From CAYUZU01 sp964448675 (GTDB lineage: Bacteria > Planctomycetota > Phycisphaerae > UBA1845 > Fen-1342), in NCBI GenBank assembly GCA_964448675.1, contig CAYUZU010000001.1, positions 331,755 to 395,754 of the forward strand: a DNA stretch of 64,000 nt, read 5' to 3'. Numbering within the stretch: the stretch's first letter is position 1; each line of letters opens with the position of its first letter. A program made the position numbers and the translations under genes. Shown piece after piece: positions 59,057-64,000 of the stretch. The notes under the pieces were generated by a model. It was not told the origin of the DNA, did not search any database, and worked only from the letters and a program-made list of their open reading frames with translations.

Positions 59057-61209
59057 TGCCATTTTCACCGGATCTACTCGTCTCTGACCCGCTGTCCGTG
59101 GCCAAAATCCACCGCGACCGCCGCTACCTCGAATACGCCCTGGAACAGGCCGGGCAATGGCTGCAGCACGCCCCGAGAATCGACGGGGAGGGTTGCCGCT
59201 GTCCCTTCCATGACGATCAAAAACCCTCGGGCAGCATTCACCAGGATGTGCATAACCGCATCTGGCTGTTCACCTGCCACGGCTGCCGGACACTGGGCGG
59301 CGAATGGAACCAGCAAAACCCCAAGAACCCCAGCAACTCCGGGGACGCGATTGCCGTGTTGCGGGCTGCGGCGGATCGAGCCGGCCGGCCGTTGACCTTC
59401 GCTGCGGCCTGCCAGCATCTTGTCGATGCTGTCGAAATCCCCGCAGCACCGGCGAATGCTCCGACAGTCATTCAATTCCCCGGTGCCGCCCAAATTCACG
59501 ATAACGACGATGAAATCGCCGCCGCCGAGGAGGAGGTCTGCGCGGCTCACCAAAACCTGAAAACGAATGTCGAGTTGCTCGATCGGCTCTGGAAGACTCG
59601 GGCAATTAACCGCGCGACCGTGGAGCAATTCCGCCTCGGCTACCTTAACGATGGGATGCGGCATTGGTGGGTGTTTCCCATTCATCACGCTGATGGCCGC
59701 TTTATGGCCCAGAAACGTCACGCGGCGGATGGGGCCGAGCCCAAATCCCGCTGGGCCCCCAAAGGTGCGAAAAATGGCCGGCCGCTTTTCCCTTTAAGCC
59801 TGACGACCTCGGGTACCGTCTGGCTTTGTGGAGGCGAGCTGCGGGCCTTAGCGGCGGTCTCAGCGGGTTTACCCGCAGTGGGCTGGACGGCGGGGGAGAC
59901 AACGATGCAACTGCCGCCTGCCCTGCTCGACCGTTTGCGAAACCGAACAGTCGGAATCGTACCGGACAACGATGACACCGGCCGCAACTGGGCCAATGCG
60001 GTCGCGGCCCAGCTGGCAGCGGTGGGGATCGACGTGCGGATTGTCGATCTCGGCCTGCAAAACCCTCATGACGATCTCGGTGATTGGCTCGTGGAACAGC
60101 AAATCCAACACGGGAACGCACCGGCGGACGTGCAGGCCAAGCTGCAGGCGGCGATTGACCAAACTCCACCGGTGACCGCTGACGAGGCCCCGCACGAGCA
60201 ATCCGCGGCAGCAACGAACGCTGGTGGGACGAACGCTGATACGGCCAGTTCGACCGCGACGAGCACAAACGCGACGACGAGCACGGTGACGGGCAGTACG
60301 GCGACCCCCGGTGCGACAACTGGCCCAACGCCGCCGACACCCCCGAGCTTCATCCACTCCCTCGGCGATATCTGGAAAAACTCAGCGACCTGGCAACCCG
60401 TCGAACGTGTTTCCACGGGCATTGATCGCCTCGATAGCGCCCTGGGTGGTGGTTTGGCGACAGGGGCGGTGCACATGCTCTGCGGCAAGGCGGGCAACGG
60501 CAAAACACAATTCGCCCTGCAAGTGGCCCTCAATGCGGCCCGGAACGGCGTCCCCGTCGGCTTGCTCAGCCTGGAAATGTCTCGCGCCACCATCGGCCGG
60601 CTCGCCCTGGCTCAGCTCTCCGGTGTCGCTCGCAAAACGATCGACGCGGGCCTCAGAACAATCCCGACGCTTCAGCAACAGCAGTACCTTCACCAAGCTA
60701 TGCAGCAATACGCCCCCCTGCGCCTGGATGTGGTCGACGCCGATGCCATTGACGGCCCCATCGACCGCCAGATCGTCGCCGACATCGTGGATCAGGGCGG
60801 CACGCGGCGGGAGTGGAAGCTCATCGTGCTCGATCACATCGGCGAGCTGGCCCCGCTGCCCAATGAAATCGGCCAGCCTCTGCACGTCGATGCCCAGAAC
60901 GCGAGCGTGCTGCGACACCTGGCCCGTCAGTTCCAGGCCGCGATCCTCGTCGTGGCCCCCTTGCGCAAGGCGGCCAAGAGCAGTGCCAAGAAGGTGCCGC
61001 ACACCGAGAACGCTTTTCACCTCGATGACTTGTTGGGCTCGACGACCCTGGGTTACCAGGCCCACAGCTGCTTGGCACTGCGGGCCGACGTACCCCCGGC
61101 ACCGCAACAACCCGCCCTGCTTGTCGAGTTTTTGAAAGTCCGCGACGCCGCGGCCCCGGACAAGCCGCTCAAGCTGACGTGGACGCCGGCATGTGGCCAG
61201 GTGCGATGA
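59056..61209 (+). CDS. Primase-helicase (zinc finger, TOPRIM-like and RecA/DnaB-like domains)
   Basis: This 717-residue protein has a CHC2-type zinc finger (C49-P-F-H52 and C74-H-G-C77), then a TOPRIM-like region (VWLCGGELRALAAVSAGLPA; GIVPDNDDTGRNWA), an Ala/Thr-rich linker (about 375-430) and a RecA-type helicase domain. The last has Walker A GKAGNGKT (near 477-484), LLSLEMSRATIG and Walker B KLIVLDHIGEL. The layout is that of phage T7 gp4-like and plasmid replicative primase-helicases. It should prime and unwind DNA during element replication. Start and stop overlap the neighbouring genes. Confidence 0.88.
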   Translation: MPFSPDLLVSDPLSVAKIHRDRRYLEYALEQAGQWLQHAPRIDGEGCRCPFHDDQKPSGSIHQDVHNRIWLFTCHGCRTLGGEWNQQNPKNPSNSGDAIAVLRAAADRAGRPLTFAAACQHLVDAVEIPAAPANAPTVIQFPGAAQIHDNDDEIAAAEEEVCAAHQNLKTNVELLDRLWKTRAINRATVEQFRLGYLNDGMRHWWVFPIHHADGRFMAQKRHAADGAEPKSRWAPKGAKNGRPLFPLSLTTSGTVWLCGGELRALAAVSAGLPAVGWTAGETTMQLPPALLDRLRNRTVGIVPDNDDTGRNWANAVAAQLAAVGIDVRIVDLGLQNPHDDLGDWLVEQQIQHGNAPADVQAKLQAAIDQTPPVTADEAPHEQSAAATNAGGTNADTASSTATSTNATTSTVTGSTATPGATTGPTPPTPPSFIHSLGDIWKNSATWQPVERVSTGIDRLDSALGGGLATGAVHMLCGKAGNGKTQFALQVALNAARNGVPVGLLSLEMSRATIGRLALAQLSGVARKTIDAGLRTIPTLQQQQYLHQAMQQYAPLRLDVVDADAIDGPIDRQIVADIVDQGGTRREWKLIVLDHIGELAPLPNEIGQPLHVDAQNASVLRHLARQFQAAILVVAPLRKAAKSSAKKVPHTENAFHLDDLLGSTTLGYQAHSCLALRADVPPAPQQPALLVEFLKVRDAAAPDKPLKLTWTPACGQVR

Positions 61210-61577
61210 CAGCCGCCGACAGCGGCCGTAGCCAGATCGCCGACGCCGTGGCCATCCGGCCATGGCGGCTGGTTCCAAATGACCACGCGTTGTCCCTTGC
61301 CATCGCATCTTCGGTATCGGTGGCGGTATGCACGGCAAAATCGACAAGCTCCATCAACCACCGCGCCCTGCTCGAAATGCGAATCGGCGGCTCCCGGGTC
61401 GCAGCCGAAGCGACCAGGCCCATTTCAGCCGTCACACAGGGGCTAATCGCGCAGAAAAGCGACCATGACGACGCAAGGAGGTGGTTCATTGACGCTTGGC
61501 GTCAGCGAGCAGCGTGGCCCCAATACCGCCCGCTGGCCCCAGCTCGCATAAGCCGCGAAGCGGGAACGGCAAATTAG
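61206..61577 (+). CDS. Small hypothetical protein coupled to the primase-helicase
   Basis: A 123-residue frame whose ATG overlaps the stop of the helicase gene (ATGA). It has no membrane segment; the centre is Ala/Ser/Val-rich (LSLAIASSVSVAVCTAKSTS) and the end is basic and tryptophan-containing (RRWFIDAWRQRAAWPQ). No family recognised. Coupling is the best support for it being real. Confidence 0.45.
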   Translation: MTAADSGRSQIADAVAIRPWRLVPNDHALSLAIASSVSVAVCTAKSTSSINHRALLEMRIGGSRVAAEATRPISAVTQGLIAQKSDHDDARRWFIDAWRQRAAWPQYRPLAPARISREAGTAN

Positions 61578-62055
61578 CCGGGCCGGTTCGCAGAGGCACA
61601 GATTCGTCTAAACGGAACAACGCGAGGCGCTGCATGCGCTGATTCCGGATGCGCATAAACGAGACATAATGGCGCTCGCAGATACGTTCTTATTCCCGCC
61701 ATAACTGCACTTGCGCATTGAATGCACGTGCGCTATAGTCCTTTAGGCAGTCCGAAGCCGACAAACCACTGAACGACACAGGACTCGACGGTACTTTATG
61801 CCTGACACTGACCGGCAACAACAAATGCACCATGACGCGTCACGGACACTGGCGCCATTTGCTGGGTACACTATCGCACATATGCCACCCGCGAGGATGA
61901 TCACAGCGTCAGCGAACCGCGAGTGCAAACTAGTAAATAGGAGGACATACCATGGACAAGTAAGCCGTCGCAGCACAAATAGTCCCTGTATTGTGAAACA
62001 ATGTAGTACACTGACAGCGTATTTTGAAAGGAATTCGGAATTGTTCGACAAAAGA
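61578..62055. other. 478-bp region with a promoter, no supported gene in its first 220 bp
   Basis: Lower GC than before. A promoter lies at 61711-61739. A frame is open from 61798 and continues into the gene at 62056, but its first 80 residues look non-coding (many Met/Thr/Asn/Arg without pattern). Confidence 0.45.
61711..61739 (+). promoter_or_regulatory. Promoter, TTGCGC-N17-TATAGT
   Basis: TTGCGC at 61711-61716 and TATAGT at 61734-61739. GCGCA and TGCGC halves in the spacer form an inverted repeat (61713-61733). The same -35 box, spacing and neighbouring bases (ACTTGCGC) recur at 63311-63341. Confidence 0.6.
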
Positions 62056-62856
62056 ATGTTATCTGCGTTTTCAGAACGAAGTGACCGCGATACCGATGCT
62101 GCTCCAGAAGCGGCAGCAAGCCCAATGCCTGCAGACCTGCAGGCTTTGATCCGCTTTACCCAGAATGTATTCGAGCAAGAAACGCGCAACCGGCTAGGCA
62201 GTGATGCTCCGCGCATCTACCCGATGAAGCTCTTCTTCTTGCGCGATCATGATGCATACGTCCTAACCGACGTCCCGGTATGCCTGGAGCCAGAAGACGA
62301 GCAGGACGGCTACAGTTTCGTTCAGCGACTGCTGACGATACTACTGAAGCCGGTAGCCGTCGTGTACGTGGGTGAAGCCTGGGATGGCGACCGTTGTTCC
62401 TGTTGTAATGGACTGTTGCTCAAGGAGCCGTTACCCAGTTGGGACACTTCGTCGGCCAGGCACGTGCAAGAGCAGCAGGAGAAGGAATGGCTCATCGTGC
62501 AGGCCAACTACAGGCAGGGCAGACGCGTGTTATCCTGGGTGAGCCGCATTATTCGTGGAAGTGGAGGGCGGGTCGAGCGTTTCGTCGATGAAGCCGTGGC
62601 GAGCCCGCGAGCAAGCGAGCGTTCGATAGCAGGGTTCGGAAATCCGTGGATGCTGGAAAAATGGATGCTCCCGGACATGTGCGTGAATCACGTCCCCGTC
62701 GCTGATGCGTTGGGAGCCCCCCTGGCCCCATTTGATCGAGAAAAGATTCTCGGGGTCCGCGCCGTGATTCCACGGGATTTCCCGGTAATGAAGGTCGATA
62801 TCCAGCGGCTCACACAAGTCCTGCGGCCGATGCGTTGCGGCGGGCTGCGAGCATGA
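62056..62856 (+). CDS. Hypothetical protein of the tRNA-Ser element
   Basis: A 266-residue protein from ATG 62056; TTG 62041 with GGAA upstream is an alternative. It has a helical start (MPADLQALIRFTQNVFEQET), then strands (IYPMKLFFLRDHDAYVLTD) and a possible metal-binding segment DRCSCCNG. It is soluble, with mixed composition and lower GC than chromosomal genes. No family recognised. It may be under control of the promoter at 61711. Confidence 0.6.
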   Translation: MLSAFSERSDRDTDAAPEAAASPMPADLQALIRFTQNVFEQETRNRLGSDAPRIYPMKLFFLRDHDAYVLTDVPVCLEPEDEQDGYSFVQRLLTILLKPVAVVYVGEAWDGDRCSCCNGLLLKEPLPSWDTSSARHVQEQQEKEWLIVQANYRQGRRVLSWVSRIIRGSGGRVERFVDEAVASPRASERSIAGFGNPWMLEKWMLPDMCVNHVPVADALGAPLAPFDREKILGVRAVIPRDFPVMKVDIQRLTQVLRPMRCGGLRA

Positions 62857-63065
62857 GTTCGCCAGCACGAAGCTGAAGCGTAACGCGGCACACCCCAGGC
62901 GGGATCGAGCAGCGCGCATTTCTGATCGCAGCGCTGTCCCGCATGTGCAGGCCCGATGATGCAGTTCCGCCCTGGCTGCTGAGGGCCGATTCGCTTCGGC
63001 TCGATCCGGAAGTTCCGCACCGGCCGGCATACGCCTCCATGGCTCGCACAGCCTTTTGTTTTTAG
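62853..63065 (+). pseudogene. Short frame with one in-frame stop, overlapping the previous gene
   Basis: ATG 62853 overlaps the stop of the previous gene (ATGA). The frame reads MSSPARS, then a TGA, then continues open with protein-like sequence (IEQRAFLIAALSRMCRPDDA; VPPWLLRADSLRLDPEVPHR) to TAG at 63063-63065. It may be a decayed small gene or one with a sequence error; alternatively ATG 62943 starts a 40-residue product. The rest of 63066-63312 holds nothing I can support. Confidence 0.3.
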
Positions 63066-63312
63066 CGTCCGTGACTGCGAGGTCAGCCCGGGCCTAATAC
63101 GTTAAACCCAGCGCGATTCTGGGCGTGTGAGCGGCTTTCTGGCAGGCGCGTCGTCGGCGTGCTGTGCCGGGTGGTGCTGCTGGCAGTACGCGGCAGGTGT
63201 AAAACGAGATTTCTCGAAACAAATCGCTCCTCGGATGAATCATGGCCACAACGGGCACTGGGTACGGCCGCCGCGGACATAGCAGCAACGTCTGACGCAC
63301 TATGAGTAAAAC

Positions 63313-63365
63313 TTGCGCTTGTTATGCCAATGTGCTAAAGTGAGACATATGACATACATGTGTCA
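63313..63365 (+). promoter_or_regulatory. Promoter TTGCGC-N17-TAAAGT with dyad operator
   Basis: TTGCGC (63313-63318) and TAAAGT (63336-63341) are 17 bp apart. An inverted repeat TGACA-N6-TGTCA (63350-63365) lies over the likely transcription start, a good repressor site. The gene at 63416 follows. Confidence 0.65.
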
Positions 63366-63415
63366 CGTAGCAGTAACGCGAAACAAGAGACAACTTCAAA
63401 TTAGGAGCTATATCA

Positions 63416-64000
63416 ATGACAGATAACACTGCTAAAACGCGAAAGCACACCGCGGCCATTCCTTCACAGTTGCTGCAGTTCGCCGGTGACGGTGATTTGC
63501 TGGGGCTCTATAGCGCCCGCGAGCTTTACGACGTACCGCCGAGTGAAATGCTGGCGCTTGTCGAACGGTGCCTGCGTCATGCCCACCAGACGGACACGGA
63601 CGTACTCATGGGCGACGTTGCCAGCATGATCATGGATACAGCCGTCGTCGAACTCATACGGCTGAAGCGAATCCGCGACAGGCAGTACGCACGACTGGCG
63701 ACCGCCGACGATGGCGAGCTGTGGTACGCCGCCGACCAACTCGCGGGGCACGAAGTGCAGGAGTTGCTGTACCGCTGGAGCAAGTTTGCGATGGACACCG
63801 TGAAGAGCAAGGCCAGCGTGTCACACCTGGCGGCCTTGGCGAACAGAGAAAAGGCGGCCGCCGACGATACGCCGAACAAACGCAACACGCGGCCCGGGCA
63901 CAACGCCACGAAACAACCCGCAACGCACCAGCGACGCGGGCGAAAACCCAAAAGCACGAATGGCACCAAGCCGGAAAAAGCGACAACTGCGAAAAACGCG
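63416..64000 (+). CDS. Hypothetical protein, 3' end beyond the window
   Basis: ATG 63416 has AGGAG at 63403-63407. The frame stays open for 195 codons to the window edge. Residues 1-140 are helical (LLQFAGDGDLLGLYSARELY; VELIRLKRIRDRQYARLATA); from about 145 the protein is rich in Lys, Arg, Thr and Asn (RRGRKPKSTNGTKPEKATTA), like a nucleic-acid-binding tail. No family recognised. It has its own promoter and operator-like dyad, which suggests a regulated element gene. Confidence 0.7.
   Translation, partial: MTDNTAKTRKHTAAIPSQLLQFAGDGDLLGLYSARELYDVPPSEMLALVERCLRHAHQTDTDVLMGDVASMIMDTAVVELIRLKRIRDRQYARLATADDGELWYAADQLAGHEVQELLYRWSKFAMDTVKSKASVSHLAALANREKAAADDTPNKRNTRPGHNATKQPATHQRRGRKPKSTNGTKPEKATTAKNA

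Noticed and set aside
61798..62055. N-terminal extension of the hypothetical gene at 62056
   Set aside because: The translated sequence lacks protein-like pattern and no ribosome-binding site precedes ATG 61798; kept only as a doubt.

Overview
The window looks like the chromosome of a GC-rich planctomycete, most likely from the Phycisphaerae. This is inferred from the combination of a complete flagellar export/basal-body cluster, VPEP-type (PEP-CTERM) exported proteins, very large exported proteins that end in dockerin-like calcium-loop modules, long runs of 19-residue Asp/Cys/Asn-rich repeats, and tRNA-embedded tyrosine recombinases. No ribosomal RNA gene or CRISPR array is visible.

Region 1 (about 600-29,400, all + strand) is one flagellar locus. 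It starts with a membrane-anchored TPR protein, a FlgN-like chaperone, and a histidine kinase/NtrC-type regulator pair. Directly downstream is a textbook sigma-54 promoter (5996-6011), followed by flgB-flgC-fliE-fliF-fliG-fliH-fliI-fliJ, a MotE-like protein, fliK-flgD-flgE-flbD-fliL-fliN-fliO-fliP-fliQ-fliR-flhB-flhA-flhF-flhG, a small membrane protein, fliA and a small acidic protein. Rod, ring, motor and export parts sit in assembly order. motA, motB and fliM are missing from the places where they usually lie. The FliN protein has a long disordered N-terminus carrying FliM-like CheY-docking motifs.

Region 2 (about 30,000-38,460) is ordinary chromosome: two paralogous VPEP exported proteins, a radical SAM protein, ferritin and a HEAT-like membrane protein on the minus strand, then ribH-nusB-ftsY and an acyl-CoA ligase-like enzyme, ending at tRNA-Cys(GCA).

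Region 3 (38,485-53,051) is a 14.5-kb integrated island bounded by a perfect 51-bp direct repeat of the 3' part of tRNA-Cys. It holds a decayed integrase, three large dockerin-bearing exported proteins (a repeat propeller-like protein, a 2,061-residue beta-helix protein and a lipase-fold protein containing a 100-N assembly gap) and a truncated IS3-type insertion sequence near its right end. In the excised circle the integrase frame would run through the att core into a tail now stranded at the other end of the island.

Region 4 (53,386-64,000, running off the window) is a second, apparently intact element entering at tRNA-Ser(GCT). It encodes a full tyrosine recombinase, an unusual AAA+ regulator related to sigma-54 activators but without the GAFTGA loop, a phage Gp88-like protein, a winged-helix replication-type protein, a primase-helicase and several small or unknown proteins. 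Three of its promoters share the form ACTTG(CGC/TAA)-N17-TA(T/A)A(C/G)T. Its right attachment site lies outside the window.
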